NCBI RefSeq assembly: GCF_030406775.1
Contig: NZ_CP129119.1
Span: 468,001 to 532,000 of the forward strand
Length of the DNA stretch: 64,000 bases
From: Sporosarcina trichiuri
Lineage (GTDB): Bacteria; Bacillota; Bacilli; Bacillales_A; Planococcaceae
Reading direction: 5' to 3'
Shown here: positions 26,682-35,470 of the stretch, piece after piece
Position numbering within the stretch: the first letter of the stretch is position 1
How the letters are laid out: each line of letters opens with the position of its first letter
Translations under genes and position numbers: made by a program
The notes under the pieces: model-generated
The model's input: the letters and a program-made list of their open reading frames with translations, nothing else
What the model was told of the DNA's origin: nothing
The model's database searches: none

Positions 26682-27401
26682 ATGAGACTCGATAAACTGC
26701 TCGGCAACAATGGATTCGGCACCCGGAAAGACGTGAAACAGCTGATCCGCAAAGGGACTGTCAAAGTGAATGGCACCACGGAGAAAGATCCAGGCGCCCA
26801 CATAGATCCTGAAACAGACACGGTCACCCTGCTCGGCGAACCGGTCATCCATCAGGAATTCATCTATCTGATGATGAACAAACCGCAAGGCGTCATTTCC
26901 GCGACGGAAGACAGCCGGGACCGGACTGTCGTCGATCTGCTGTCGCCTGAGGAACAGCGGTACGAGCCGTTTCCGGTCGGGCGGCTCGATAAGGATACGG
27001 AAGGGCTGCTCGTCCTGACGAATGACGGAAAACTGGCACATGAACTGCTGTCGCCTAAGAAAGATGTCCCAAAAACGTATTTTGCCGTCATCGACGGCCT
27101 GGTGACGGAAACGGACATCCATGCATTCTCTGAAGGTGTGATACTGGAGGACGGCTTCCATACGAAGCCGGGAATCCTGAAAATCCTGGAAGCCGGGGAT
27201 CGGTCGGAGATTGAGCTGACGATCACGGAAGGGAAATTCCATCAGGTGAAGAGGATGTTCGAGGCGGTCGGGAAGAGAGTGGTGTTCCTGAAACGTCTGT
27301 CGATGGGGACGCTTCGGCTGGATGCATCTCTCGAACCGGGTGCGTTCCGGCCGCTGTCGGACGCGGAACTGGCTGAACTGGATCCAAGAAAAAAGGGCTG
27401 A
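26682..27401 (+). CDS. RsuA-family 16S rRNA pseudouridine synthase
   Basis: 239 residues. N-terminal S4 RNA-binding domain (MRLDKLLGNNGFGTRKDVKQLIRKG, about 1-45), followed by the RsuA/RluB-type catalytic domain with the active-site aspartate in GRLDKDTEGLL, plus MMNKPQGVIS and EGKFHQVKRMFEAVG. Likely makes pseudouridine in 16S rRNA at the helix 18 position targeted by RsuA. Begins immediately after the ytgP stop codon, the same order as in B. subtilis, so both genes form an operon ended by a hairpin. Confidence 0.88.
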   Translation: MRLDKLLGNNGFGTRKDVKQLIRKGTVKVNGTTEKDPGAHIDPETDTVTLLGEPVIHQEFIYLMMNKPQGVISATEDSRDRTVVDLLSPEEQRYEPFPVGRLDKDTEGLLVLTNDGKLAHELLSPKKDVPKTYFAVIDGLVTETDIHAFSEGVILEDGFHTKPGILKILEAGDRSEIELTITEGKFHQVKRMFEAVGKRVVFLKRLSMGTLRLDASLEPGAFRPLSDAELAELDPRKKG

Positions 27402-27430
27402 ATGGCATATTGCGATTCAGTCCTTTTTCT
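27391..27430. terminator. Terminator after the RsuA-like gene, probably bidirectional
   Basis: AAGGGCTGAAT (27393-27403) pairs with ATTCAGTCCTT, flanked by A run and T run. Overlaps the RsuA-like stop codon. Confidence 0.8.
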
Positions 27431-27455
27431 GAGCTCCTGCAATTGAGGGGTTGCG

Positions 27456-27677
27456 TTAAGAAGGCAATTTCACTTTCCTTGCTGTCGTTGTCCATTGGCC
27501 GCGGACCGGACTCGTGATGAGATCATTGTACTCGAGGACGTTCAAGTCCCGTTGTGCGGTGCGCGGCGTGATGCTAAATTCTTCAACTACATTCTCTGTG
27601 GTGACAGTTCCGTTACCATAGATATACAAATAGACATCTTTGATACGGGTCAGCATTCGGTCTGTAGCAGGATTCAA
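27456..27677 (-). CDS. ytzE: Small DeoR-type helix-turn-helix protein (YtzE)
   Basis: 73 residues consisting almost entirely of a DeoR-type winged helix: VTTENVVEEFSITPRTAQRDLNVLEYNDLI is the recognition region. No effector domain, as in B. subtilis YtzE, which sits in the same position. TTG start at 27677 with AAGGAG ten bases upstream. An inverted repeat and palindrome overlap its predicted promoter about 130 bp upstream, which suggests self-regulation (inference). Targets unknown. Confidence 0.8.
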   Translation of the reverse strand: MNPATDRMLTRIKDVYLYIYGNGTVTTENVVEEFSITPRTAQRDLNVLEYNDLITSPVRGQWTTTARKVKLPS

Positions 27678-27791
27678 CGGTGAACCACTCCTTCATCATC
27701 AATTTCCAAATAAGTTGGGCTTGAGACGTGGAAATGTTACGTTAGCTTATTTGAAATCGCCTTGGCTCCGCACTTCCTCTCCATTGGATTC

Positions 27792-27824
27792 TGTCAGACT
27801 ATTTGTTCTGACAATACTAGTATA
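27792..27824 (-). promoter_or_regulatory. Inverted repeat and palindrome at the ytzE promoter
   Basis: TGTCAG (27792-27797) and CTGACA (27808-27813) form an inverted repeat, adjoining the perfect palindrome ATACTAGTAT (27814-27823). Read leftward, TATACT at 27824-27819 could be a -10 with TTACTT 16 bp before it. This is a candidate operator. Confidence 0.45.
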
Positions 27825-27865
27825 ACGTATTTGCTTGAAAAAGTAAGGGCAAGCTGCTTAAGCGC

Positions 27866-27970
27866 CTGAATCCGCCAGATAGGAGGTTTTGTTCTTTATT
27901 TTCCGGCGGTAACATGGGAAAATGAATAGGATGGGCGGATTCAGCACGGGTTCGCCGAGTCTCCCGCCGG
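27866..27970 (+). promoter_or_regulatory. Structured leader element upstream of dat
   Basis: Outer arms CTGAATCCGCC (27866-27876) and GGCGGATTCAG (27934-27944) are perfectly complementary over 11 bp and enclose a second perfect 7-bp hairpin, ATTTTCC (27898-27904) with GGAAAAT (27917-27923). Downstream CCGCCGG (27964-27970) can pair with CCGGCGG (27903-27909) in the inner hairpin, which would break it. The switchable pairing suggests an RNA regulator or attenuator; I do not recognise a known riboswitch class. dat starts 55 bp further on. Confidence 0.45.
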
Positions 27971-28024
27971 CGCATACACTAGAGGGAAAGACGAAAGCAA
28001 TTTTTGCTTGAGAGGAGATCAGAC

Positions 28025-28882
28025 ATGACTTTGTATTTCAAGAATGGTAAGTATACACAGAAGGATGAAGTGACCGTATCCATCGACGACAGAGGGTACT
28101 ACTTCGGGGATGGCGTCTATGAAGTGATTAAAGTATACGGGGGCAGTCTTTATACAGCAGAAGAGCACTTCACACGGTTCCTGTCGAGTGCAGAAAAGAT
28201 CAGGATGCCTCTGCCGTACACGGTCGCGGAATTCACAGAGATCGCAGAGAGATTAGCGGAAGATAACGGGATCACGGAAGGGCATGTGTATATCCAGGCA
28301 ACTCGCGGTGTCGCGCCCCGTATCCACAACTTCCCGGGAGAGGAGACCGAGCCGATGATCACGGGCTATGCAATCGAAAACCCACGTCCGCTCGCAAAAC
28401 TCGAATCGGGTGTTGCGGTCAAGACGGTCGACGATATCCGCTGGCTCCGCTGTGATATCAAAAGTCTGAATCTGCTGGCGAATGTCATGGCGAAACAGGA
28501 AGCTGTGGAAGCGGGCTGTGCGGAAGCCGTCTTCATCCGCGATGGTATTGTGACGGAAGGCTCGTCTTCCAACATTTTCGGTGTGAAAGACGGGATCCTT
28601 TATACGCATCCGGCAACCAATCTGATCCTGAACGGCATCACCCGCCGTGTCGTGCTGAAATGCTGCGCACAGGAAAGCATCGGTGTCATGGAAGAAACGT
28701 TTTCGCTGGACGAATTACGCGCCATGGATGAAGTATTCCTCACTTCGACGACCTCGGAAATCACACCGATCACGTCGATCGACGGTGAGCAGGTCGGAGA
28801 CGGCAAGCCGGGCCCCTTGACGGCACGGCTGCAGGCAGTATTCGAGAGTACGATCGGACAGGTGCAGCAGAAAACCAACTGA
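28025..28882 (+). CDS. dat: D-alanine aminotransferase
   Basis: 285-residue class IV PLP aminotransferase. N-terminus MTLYFKNGKYTQKDEVTVSIDDRGYYFGDGVYEVIKV is characteristic of bacillary D-amino acid transaminases; the PLP lysine is in DIKSLNLLANV (about residue 145), and SSSNIFGVKDG and LTSTTSEITPI complete the fold-type IV signature. It makes D-glutamate or D-alanine for peptidoglycan. ATG 28025 is preceded by GAGAGGAGA; an upstream in-frame TTG lacks one. Followed 25 bp later by the NERD-like gene. Confidence 0.93.
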   Translation: MTLYFKNGKYTQKDEVTVSIDDRGYYFGDGVYEVIKVYGGSLYTAEEHFTRFLSSAEKIRMPLPYTVAEFTEIAERLAEDNGITEGHVYIQATRGVAPRIHNFPGEETEPMITGYAIENPRPLAKLESGVAVKTVDDIRWLRCDIKSLNLLANVMAKQEAVEAGCAEAVFIRDGIVTEGSSSNIFGVKDGILYTHPATNLILNGITRRVVLKCCAQESIGVMEETFSLDELRAMDEVFLTSTTSEITPITSIDGEQVGDGKPGPLTARLQAVFESTIGQVQQKTN

Positions 28883-28907
28883 AACGGAAAGCGCAGGTGA
28901 ATGGGGG

Positions 28908-29888
28908 ATGGCACAGCTTGTCAAAATGCTCGATTACGTCTCGCGTTATGAACAGGATCTCTCCCGTTATACGGCACAGTTCATCCGCCTGAAACGGTCA
29001 CAATGGGAACGCATGAAGAGGCAGTGGGACAACGGAGTCGACCTGGCAGCCTGGCAGCAGACAGACGAGGGGACAGAAGAAGCCGCGGCAGCTGCGGAAG
29101 GGACGCAGCCGAAAAAGCGCTTTTTCACGTTATCCCGGCTGCTTCCTTTCCGGAAAGAAGAGACTCCGGAAGAGGAAGCCCGGTTTCCTGCCCATGAGGA
29201 GGAGCTGGAATTCGTCCCGAATCTTATCCAGCAGCCGCGCTCTGTGCAGCAGCTCCGCAAACTGTATGTCGATCAGCTGTTCCACTTCCAGGTGAAGTGG
29301 GCCAGCTCGACTTTGACTGAGTGGTCCAATGTCGATGGCGGCTATTTGAGGGACAGGCTGCTCAAAGAACTGCTCGGCCGGCTGCCTGACAGTTTCCTCG
29401 TGTTCTATTATCCGGTCCTGAAACTTAAGAAAGCGCCTGTGGAGCTGGAAGTGATCATGCTGACACCGGTCGAGTGCCTATGCATTACTGTGATGACCGG
29501 GAAGAACGGCTCTGTCTTCACGGGAAGCGGAGACCGGTTCTGGGCGGAAAAGATCGGTGACAAGGAGTCCAGGCTGCTGAATCCGATGATTTCGCTGAAC
29601 CGGATGACGAAGATCATCGCCAGCCTGTTTTCGGCGGCGGAACTTGATTTCCCGATACGGAAAGTGCTGCTGACGAAAGACAGTTACCTCGATTTCACAT
29701 CAGCCGCACATGATATCGTACAGGTGGACCGGCGGAACTTCGACAAATGGACAGAGAAGCTGAAGGCAGTCAGCGTCCCGATGAAATCCAAACAATTCAA
29801 AGCGGCGCAGACCATATTATCGGTCTGCCAGACAACTGCGGCAAGCAGGCTGTTCGATCCCCGTCAGCAAGGCGGGGAACAGCCATGA
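28908..29888 (+). CDS. Unknown protein with degenerate NERD-like domain
   Basis: 326 residues. An N-terminal helical and acidic/Ala-rich region (1-100) is followed by a domain (about 140-270) whose layout recalls NERD nuclease-related domains: LLKELLGRLPDSFLVFYYPVLKL, the hydrophobic strand VELEVIMLTPVECLCITVM, RLLNPMISLNRMTKII (compare NP..Q...L in NERD) and IRKVLLTKDSYLDF. The usual E-x-K nuclease pair is not seen, so it may be inactive. Sits between dat and trmB, where B. subtilis carries ytmP. Function unknown. Confidence 0.6.
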   Translation: MAQLVKMLDYVSRYEQDLSRYTAQFIRLKRSQWERMKRQWDNGVDLAAWQQTDEGTEEAAAAAEGTQPKKRFFTLSRLLPFRKEETPEEEARFPAHEEELEFVPNLIQQPRSVQQLRKLYVDQLFHFQVKWASSTLTEWSNVDGGYLRDRLLKELLGRLPDSFLVFYYPVLKLKKAPVELEVIMLTPVECLCITVMTGKNGSVFTGSGDRFWAEKIGDKESRLLNPMISLNRMTKIIASLFSAAELDFPIRKVLLTKDSYLDFTSAAHDIVQVDRRNFDKWTEKLKAVSVPMKSKQFKAAQTILSVCQTTAASRLFDPRQQGGEQP

Positions 29889-29926
29889 CCGGTCGGACTA
29901 TTAACGAAGAAGAGAGTGTATAGAAG

Positions 29927-30577
29927 ATGAGATTACGTCACAAACCGTGGGCGAAAGAGTACTTGGAAGAAAATGCGGGCATTGTCATCAAGGAACCGCA
30001 GACGAAAAAAGGCAAGTGGGCGCAGCTGTTCGGCAATTCGAATCCGATCTGCGTGGAAGTCGGAACAGGCAAGGGGCAGTTCGTAGTAGGGATGGCCAAG
30101 GCCAATCCGGACGTGAACTATGTAGGGATCGAGCATTTCGACAGTATCCTCGTGTCTGCAGTTGAGAAGACGGTGGACGCCGGTATACCGCATAATCTGA
30201 GGCTGCTGCGGGCGAACGGCAAGGAACTGACAGACATCTTTGCTGAAGGGGAAGTTTCCAGGGTCTATTTGAATTTCTCGGATCCGTGGCCGAAGTCGAA
30301 ACACGCAAAGCGCAGACTGACGTACAAAGATTTCCTGCAGCTCTATGAGCAGGTGATGACACCGGAAGGCCAGATCCATTTCAAGACGGATAACCGGGGG
30401 CTGTTCGAGTATTCACTCGTTTCGATGTCGCAGTACGGCATGGAACTGGTCAGTGTCTCACTCGACCTGCATGCGGAAATGCCGGAAGATAATGTGATGA
30501 CAGAGTATGAAGAGAAATTCTCGGCGAAAGGACAGCCGATCTACCGCTTGGAAGCTTGGTTTCCGGGCAGGTCCTGA
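29927..30577 (+). CDS. trmB: tRNA (guanine46-N7)-methyltransferase
   Basis: 216-residue TrmB. Diagnostic blocks: [15 protein letters not shown] (SAM binding, about 40-54), [36 protein letters not shown] (the substrate-binding and catalytic Asp region) and [15 protein letters not shown]. It places m7G46 in the variable loop of many tRNAs. Downstream genes (ytnP, ytzB) follow the B. subtilis order. Confidence 0.96.
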   Translation: MRLRHKPWAKEYLEENAGIVIKEPQTKKGKWAQLFGNSNPICVEVGTGKGQFVVGMAKANPDVNYVGIEHFDSILVSAVEKTVDAGIPHNLRLLRANGKELTDIFAEGEVSRVYLNFSDPWPKSKHAKRRLTYKDFLQLYEQVMTPEGQIHFKTDNRGLFEYSLVSMSQYGMELVSVSLDLHAEMPEDNVMTEYEEKFSAKGQPIYRLEAWFPGRS

Positions 30578-30600
30578 AAACAGCGGAAGGGGATGAAGGA

Positions 30601-31452
30601 ATGGATACATACACGTTTCATGACATGGAACTGACATGGCTGGACGGAGGGGTGAATTACCTGGACGGAGGGACGATGTTCGGCGTCGTGCCAAAAGCGA
30701 TGTGGTCAAAGAAATACCCGCCCGCTGACGGGAATCTGATCGAGCTCCGGACCGATCCCATCCTGATCCGGTATATGGGGAAAAATCTGCTTGTCGATTC
30801 CGGCATCGGGAAAGGCAAGCTGGATGAAAAGAAAATGCGCAATCTGGGGATCCGTGCAGAGACACGTGTGGCTGAGAGTCTTGGGAAACTCGGTCTGACA
30901 CCGTCGGATATCGACATGGTGCTTATGACGCATCTGCATAACGACCATGCCGCAGGCCTCACGGAATGGCGGGACGGACGGCTCGTATCGGTGTTTCCGA
31001 ATGCTGATATCTTCGTTTCCCAGATTGAGTGGGATGAAATGAGAAATCCGAATATCCGGTCCCGCAATACGTATTTCAAAGAGAACTGGGAAGCGGTGCA
31101 GGATCAGGTGAAACCATTCGAAAAGGAATTCTCGCCGATGCCAGGCATCACGATGGAGCATACGGGCGGTCACAGCGATGGGCACAGCATCATCCGGCTG
31201 GAGCAGGGCGGCGAAACGATGATCCACATGGCGGACATCATGCCGACCCATGCCCACAGCAATCCGCTGTGGGTGCTGGCGTTCGACGATTATCCGATGG
31301 ACTCCATATTCGCGAAAGAACGGCTGATGAACGAAGCGAAAGACAAGGGGCACCGGTTCTTCTTCTATCACGATGCAGTCTACCGGGTCGTGCGTTTCGA
31401 CGATACCGGACGGAATGTGATCGAATCGATGGGACGGACGCGGGACGAATGA
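30601..31452 (+). CDS. ytnP: Metallo-beta-lactamase-fold lactonase (YtnP-like)
   Basis: 283-residue metallo-beta-lactamase hydrolase with the zinc motif [10 protein letters not shown], later ligands in [10 protein letters not shown] and [10 protein letters not shown]. The sequence type and location match B. subtilis YtnP, described as a quorum-quenching lactonase active on acyl-homoserine lactones and Streptomyces signals. ATG 30601 chosen because GGAAGGGG lies eight bases upstream and the conserved N-terminus begins there. Ends before a bidirectional terminator. The true substrate here is unknown. Confidence 0.85.
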   Translation: MDTYTFHDMELTWLDGGVNYLDGGTMFGVVPKAMWSKKYPPADGNLIELRTDPILIRYMGKNLLVDSGIGKGKLDEKKMRNLGIRAETRVAESLGKLGLTPSDIDMVLMTHLHNDHAAGLTEWRDGRLVSVFPNADIFVSQIEWDEMRNPNIRSRNTYFKENWEAVQDQVKPFEKEFSPMPGITMEHTGGHSDGHSIIRLEQGGETMIHMADIMPTHAHSNPLWVLAFDDYPMDSIFAKERLMNEAKDKGHRFFFYHDAVYRVVRFDDTGRNVIESMGRTRDE

Positions 31453-31483
31453 TCCGGCAGGCGCTCTGTGTGCATCAAACTGA

Positions 31484-31535
31484 AAAGGCTGTCCCATTCC
31501 TCCTTCATGCGGAGGAGCGGGACAGCCTTTCAGCG
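31484..31535. terminator. Bidirectional terminator between ytnP and ytzB
   Basis: AAAGGCTGTCCC pairs with GGGACAGCCTTT, with an inner CCTCC/GGAGG stem. Confidence 0.85.
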
Positions 31536-31543
31536 CTGCTGCT

Positions 31544-31858
31544 TCAGTTCTTGACCAATTCGACAACCGTGCCGGTTTTGGCATCCGCTGCAAATTCGTA
31601 TTGTTCCAGGACCCCGTTCTTGATACGGGAGATTCCGCCGCGGTAGACATTCATCGAAATAACGTTGTTCGTGAACGGCTCGGTCTTCATGACAATCCAG
31701 GACCCGTCGATCGGACCTTCTTTCTTGAACGCATCTTTGACCGTCTTCAACACTTGTTCAGCCGGGACCGCTGAGTTCGAACGGTCGATCGCTTCCTTGA
31801 CGACCAGTCCGGCGGCCGCCCCAGTTAGCACGCCCGCTGCAAATTCCTTGAACTTCAT
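31544..31858 (-). CDS. ytzB: PepSY-domain small protein (YtzB)
   Basis: 104 residues. N-terminal hydrophobic Ala/Gly-rich segment (FAAGVLTGAAAGLVVKEAI) that may anchor it, followed by a PepSY-type domain with VLKTVKDAFKKEGPIDGSWIVMKTEPF and YEFAADAKTGTVVEL. Position beside ytnP and ytoP is that of B. subtilis YtzB. PepSY domains often inhibit peptidases; the target here is not known. CAAGGGGTG precedes the ATG. Confidence 0.8.
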   Translation of the reverse strand: MKFKEFAAGVLTGAAAGLVVKEAIDRSNSAVPAEQVLKTVKDAFKKEGPIDGSWIVMKTEPFTNNVISMNVYRGGISRIKNGVLEQYEFAADAKTGTVVELVKN

Positions 31859-32066
31859 ACTGACAACACCCCTTGTTAGTCATTTTGATAAGTGTATCAT
31901 ATCATTCCCGATCTGTAGAAGCGAGACACAGCCTTTTGCTCCGGTCGGTAAGATTGTCTGGTTTGCAGATAAATAGTTCGGGACCCTAACTATACTGTTG
32001 GCAATTGCGACTGAATTGTTCTACAATACAGGATGTACATACTGACAAACAGGAGCTGGTGAAGAG

Positions 32067-33140
32067 ATGAATAACGAAACATTACAGATGTTCAAGACGC
32101 TGACGGAACTTCCGGGAGCACCCGGCAATGAATCAGCGGTACGGCGCTATATGCGTGAGGAACTCGGGAAGTATTCGGACGAAATCATCCAGGATAATCT
32201 CGGCGGTATTTTCGGTGTGAAAAAAGGGCCGGAAGACGGTCCGAAGATCATGGTGGCCGGCCACATGGATGAAGTCGGCTTCATGATCACAGGGATCACG
32301 GACAACGGAATGCTGCGGTTCCAGACGCTCGGCGGCTGGTGGAACCAGGTCATGCTGGCACAGCGCGTGGAGATCATGACTGCGGACGGAGTCGTGCCGG
32401 GAGTCATCGGTTCAATTCCGCCGCACCTGCTGACCGATGAGCAGCGTGCGAAACCGATGGATGTGAAAAATATGCTCATCGACATCGGCGCCGATGACGA
32501 AGACGATGCAAAACGGATCGGCATCCGCCCCGGCCAGGCAGCCGTGCCGGTCTGTCCGTTCACACCGATGGCGAACGAAAAGAAGATCATGGCAAAAGCA
32601 TGGGATAACCGGTACGGCTGCGGTCTTGCACTCGAGCTGCTGAAGGAAGTGCACGGTGAGGAACTGCCGAACCGTCTGTATTCCGGCGCGAATGTCATGG
32701 AAGAAGTCGGCCTGCGCGGTGCCCAGGTGGCGGCGAATATGATCGATCCCGACTTGTTCTTCGCACTGGATGCCAGTCCTGCCAACGACATGTCAGGGAG
32801 TAAAAAGGAGTTCGGCCAGCTTGGACAGGGGACCCTGCTCCGGATTCTCGACCGGACGATGATCACCCACCGGGGCCTCCGTGAATTCATCCTGGATACA
32901 GCGGAAACAAACAACATTCCGTACCAGTATTTCATATCCCAGGGCGGCACGGATGCGGGGAAGGTCCATCTCTCGAATGAGGGGGTGCCGAGTGCCGTCA
33001 TCGGGATCTGCTCACGCTATATCCACACGTCCTCGTCGATCATCCATACGGACGATTATGCGGCAGCAAAAGAACTGCTCGTCAAACTTGTGAAAACATG
33101 CGACAGGACTACAATGGAAACGATCCGGCAGAACGTCTGA
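32067..33140 (+). CDS. ytoP: M42-family glutamyl aminopeptidase-like enzyme (YtoP)
   Basis: 357-residue dinuclear metallo-aminopeptidase of the M42 (PepA/FrvX) family. Ligands and catalytic residues seen: [10 protein letters not shown] (His, Asp), [15 protein letters not shown] (bridging Asp), [13 protein letters not shown] (catalytic Glu pair), [10 protein letters not shown] (Asp) and [13 protein letters not shown] (final His). It trims N-terminal residues from peptides in the cytosol as a large oligomer. CAGGAGCTGGTG precedes the ATG. Opens the ytoP to ytpR cluster. Confidence 0.93.
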   Translation: MNNETLQMFKTLTELPGAPGNESAVRRYMREELGKYSDEIIQDNLGGIFGVKKGPEDGPKIMVAGHMDEVGFMITGITDNGMLRFQTLGGWWNQVMLAQRVEIMTADGVVPGVIGSIPPHLLTDEQRAKPMDVKNMLIDIGADDEDDAKRIGIRPGQAAVPVCPFTPMANEKKIMAKAWDNRYGCGLALELLKEVHGEELPNRLYSGANVMEEVGLRGAQVAANMIDPDLFFALDASPANDMSGSKKEFGQLGQGTLLRILDRTMITHRGLREFILDTAETNNIPYQYFISQGGTDAGKVHLSNEGVPSAVIGICSRYIHTSSSIIHTDDYAAAKELLVKLVKTCDRTTMETIRQNV

Positions 33141-33163
33141 CGGACAGTCATCGATCAGGCAGT

Positions 33164-33194
33164 GGCAGTCACCAGCAGGTGGCTGCCTTTTCTT
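33164..33194 (+). terminator. Terminator of ytoP
   Basis: GGCAGTCACC (33164-33173) pairs with GGTGGCTGCC (33178-33187), then TTTTCTT. Confidence 0.75.
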
Positions 33195-33287
33195 CTTGAG
33201 CGCCATCATTGCATACGGACCAGATGGTTGCAGAGATGGCGGCGGACAGATAAACTAAACGTACTGCATGGAAATGGAGGAAGAAAT

Positions 33288-33806
33288 GTGATCAGCAAAA
33301 ACAAATTCTTCATCTCAGCTGCGCTTGCGGGACTGCTGCTCGCAGGATGCGGACAAACTGTCGAAGATGAGGCGGACACAGCTGTATCGAATGCAAGAGA
33401 TGCATTTGAAATGAATGCTGGAAAAACGACAGAAAAAACAGCGGATTCCGGTTTCTATATACCTGCCGGATGGAAGGCGGATATCCATGAGAATGAGCAT
33501 ATGGTATTCCTGACAAAGGGCAAACGCACACTGACAATGCAATACGATCCGAACGCCAAACCGGAATCCCGCTCGTACTATGATCTGCTTAAGGCGGACG
33601 GGCAGACAGCGGTCCTGAGAGAAGAGACCTTCTCGGATGCCGGCGCTTTCGGCTTCATCTCCATCAATAAGCGGGGGGACCAGCTGGCAGAAATCACTGC
33701 AGGCACCGGCCAGGCACAAGTGAAAGCGATTGTCGGTCTGCACGACGTGGAAACAGCGGCGGAACAGATGATGAAGATCGCACGTTCTGTGCAGATTTTT
33801 GAATGA
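33288..33806 (+). CDS. Predicted lipoprotein of unknown function
   Basis: 172 residues. Starts at a GTG behind AATGGAGGAAG; the signal peptide MISKNKFFISAALAGLLLAGC ends in a clear lipobox (LAGC), predicting a membrane-anchored lipoprotein. The mature part is acidic, with no domain I recognise; it contains AGWKADIHENEHMVFLTKGKRTLTMQYDPNA. It sits just before ytpQ, whose TTG start lies only 25 bp after its stop, so the two are probably cotranscribed. B. subtilis has the thioredoxin-like ytpP at this place. Confidence 0.75.
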   Translation: MISKNKFFISAALAGLLLAGCGQTVEDEADTAVSNARDAFEMNAGKTTEKTADSGFYIPAGWKADIHENEHMVFLTKGKRTLTMQYDPNAKPESRSYYDLLKADGQTAVLREETFSDAGAFGFISINKRGDQLAEITAGTGQAQVKAIVGLHDVETAAEQMMKIARSVQIFE

Positions 33807-33831
33807 GACGAACCAGCAAGGGGTGGATACT

Positions 33832-34650
33832 TTGAAATCTGAAGAGCTCGTGGAAAGACTGAAAAAACAGCTAGATTCGCTGGATTTCGATTGGCAATTC
33901 GACCGGAAGGCGGATAAGGTGCGTTTGGTGCATACGGAACTGAAGAGGGGAATGGATATTTCGCTCCCTGAAATCATCGCAAAGTATGAACAGAAACAAG
34001 AAGCGGCGGTCGAGGAAGTCGTCTACACGATCAGGGAGACATTCCGGGCAATGGAAGCGGAGTCGCGTCAAGGATTCAGTGCAGATGCGGAAATCCTGCC
34101 GGTCATCCGTTCCACATCGTTTCCAAAAGAGTCGAAGGCGGGCAGTCCGTTCGTAGTCCGCCCGCACACGGCAGAGACCGCGGTCTACTATGCGCTCGAT
34201 CAGGGGACGACGTACCGCCTCATCGATGAGGACATCCTGAGGGGAATCGGCAAGACTGAACAGGAAGTTGCCGAAACCGCCCTGTTCAACGTCCGTAAAC
34301 TGGCGACTGACGTCAAAATGGACGAGGTCGCGGGGAACAGGTATTATTTCCTGAACCGGAACGATGGCTACGACGCAAGCCGGATCCTGAACGCCGCATT
34401 CCTGAAAGGGATGGAGGAGCGGATCGAAGGGCAGATGACCGTCTCCGTCCCTCACCAGGATGTGCTGATCATCGGCGACATACGGAACGACACCGGATAC
34501 GACGTGCTGGCCCAGATGACAATGCATTTCTTCACGGTCGGCGCCGTTCCGATCACGTCCCTGTCCTTCCTCTGCTCAGAAGGACAGCTGGAACCTATTT
34601 TCATCATGGCGAAGAATCGTCCTGCTACTAAAGGAGAGAGAAAGAAATGA
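33832..34650 (+). CDS. ytpQ: DUF1444-family protein YtpQ
   Basis: 272 residues of the DUF1444/YtpQ family: [40 protein letters not shown] and [31 protein letters not shown] are conserved blocks. Function unknown; conserved beside ytpR across Bacillales. The TTG at 33832 behind AAGGGGTGG is preferred; a TTG at 33799 would overlap the lipoprotein stop. Overlaps ytpR by ATGA, so the pair is translationally coupled. Confidence 0.85.
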   Translation: MKSEELVERLKKQLDSLDFDWQFDRKADKVRLVHTELKRGMDISLPEIIAKYEQKQEAAVEEVVYTIRETFRAMEAESRQGFSADAEILPVIRSTSFPKESKAGSPFVVRPHTAETAVYYALDQGTTYRLIDEDILRGIGKTEQEVAETALFNVRKLATDVKMDEVAGNRYYFLNRNDGYDASRILNAAFLKGMEERIEGQMTVSVPHQDVLIIGDIRNDTGYDVLAQMTMHFFTVGAVPITSLSFLCSEGQLEPIFIMAKNRPATKGERKK

Positions 34651-35252
34651 ATGTATTCATGAACAGAAACGGTGTCGGCGATGTATTGATGGTGCAGCTG
34701 ACGACAGACCGTCCGGAACAGACATCGATTGAAACGAAAGGCGATGTCACCCTCATCAAAAATACGGAAACCGGGGAGCCGGTCGCATTCAACCTGTTCC
34801 GTGCATCGCACTACACAGGGAATTTGTCTGACGGACCTGTGGAGCTGACACAGGGACTAGTGGCTGCCATCCAGAAATCCCTGTCGGACAATGGTGCCGG
34901 CCTTCAGCTGGACGTGGACTTCAGTCCGAAATTCGTCGTCGGTCATGTCTTGACGAAAGAAAAACATCCGAACGCCGACAAGCTGAACATCTGCACAGTG
35001 GATGTAGGCAGTGAAACATTGCAGATCGTCTGCGGTGCGCCGAATGTAGAACAGGATCAGAAAGTGGTCGTCGCGAAAGTAGGTGCCGTCATGCCGTCCG
35101 GAATGGTGATCCGCGATGCTGAACTCCGCGGGGTGCCGTCATCCGGTATGATCTGTTCGGCACGTGAACTTGAATTGCCCGATGCCCCAGCTGAGAAAGG
35201 GATCCTCATCCTGCCGGCGGATGCACAAGCAGGCACCGCTTTTGTTAAATGA
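34647..35252 (+). CDS. ytpR: tRNA-binding-domain protein YtpR
   Basis: 201 residues: an N-terminal DUF4479 domain (about 1-88) and a C-terminal tRNA-binding OB fold ([26 protein letters not shown]...IVCGAPNV...[29 protein letters not shown]), homologous to the N-terminus of phenylalanyl-tRNA synthetase beta. It is a free-standing domain; its role is not established, possibly tRNA handling or tmRNA association. Coupled to ytpQ by a 4-bp overlap; ends at a hairpin terminator. Confidence 0.9.
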   Translation: MNVFMNRNGVGDVLMVQLTTDRPEQTSIETKGDVTLIKNTETGEPVAFNLFRASHYTGNLSDGPVELTQGLVAAIQKSLSDNGAGLQLDVDFSPKFVVGHVLTKEKHPNADKLNICTVDVGSETLQIVCGAPNVEQDQKVVVAKVGAVMPSGMVIRDAELRGVPSSGMICSARELELPDAPAEKGILILPADAQAGTAFVK

Positions 35253-35265
35253 TTCCCAATAAGGA

Positions 35266-35315
35266 AGGCTGCCCGGAAGGTCACGGTTCGTGAATCTTCC
35301 AGGCAGTCTTTTTTA
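35266..35315 (+). terminator. Terminator of the ytpQR transcript
   Basis: AGGCTGCCCGGAAG pairs with ATCTTCCAGGCAGTCT (one mismatch), followed by six T. Confidence 0.8.
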
Positions 35316-35470
35316 TCGGCCGTTCTGCCTTTTATCAGGAAGCCGACCGGTGCTGCAGGAACCAGACTGTATGACATCGGTCACCTCTTTACGGACAGAG
35401 CGCATGTCCATTTGATTTTATGGCCGGAAACCTGCTAAAATAGGGTGATTGAAATGAAAAGAGTGATAGA

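Noticed and set aside
27898..27923. Sigma-B-like promoter before dat (GGGAAA)
   Set aside because: No GTTT-like -35 at 12-15 bp; the bases belong to a perfect hairpin instead.
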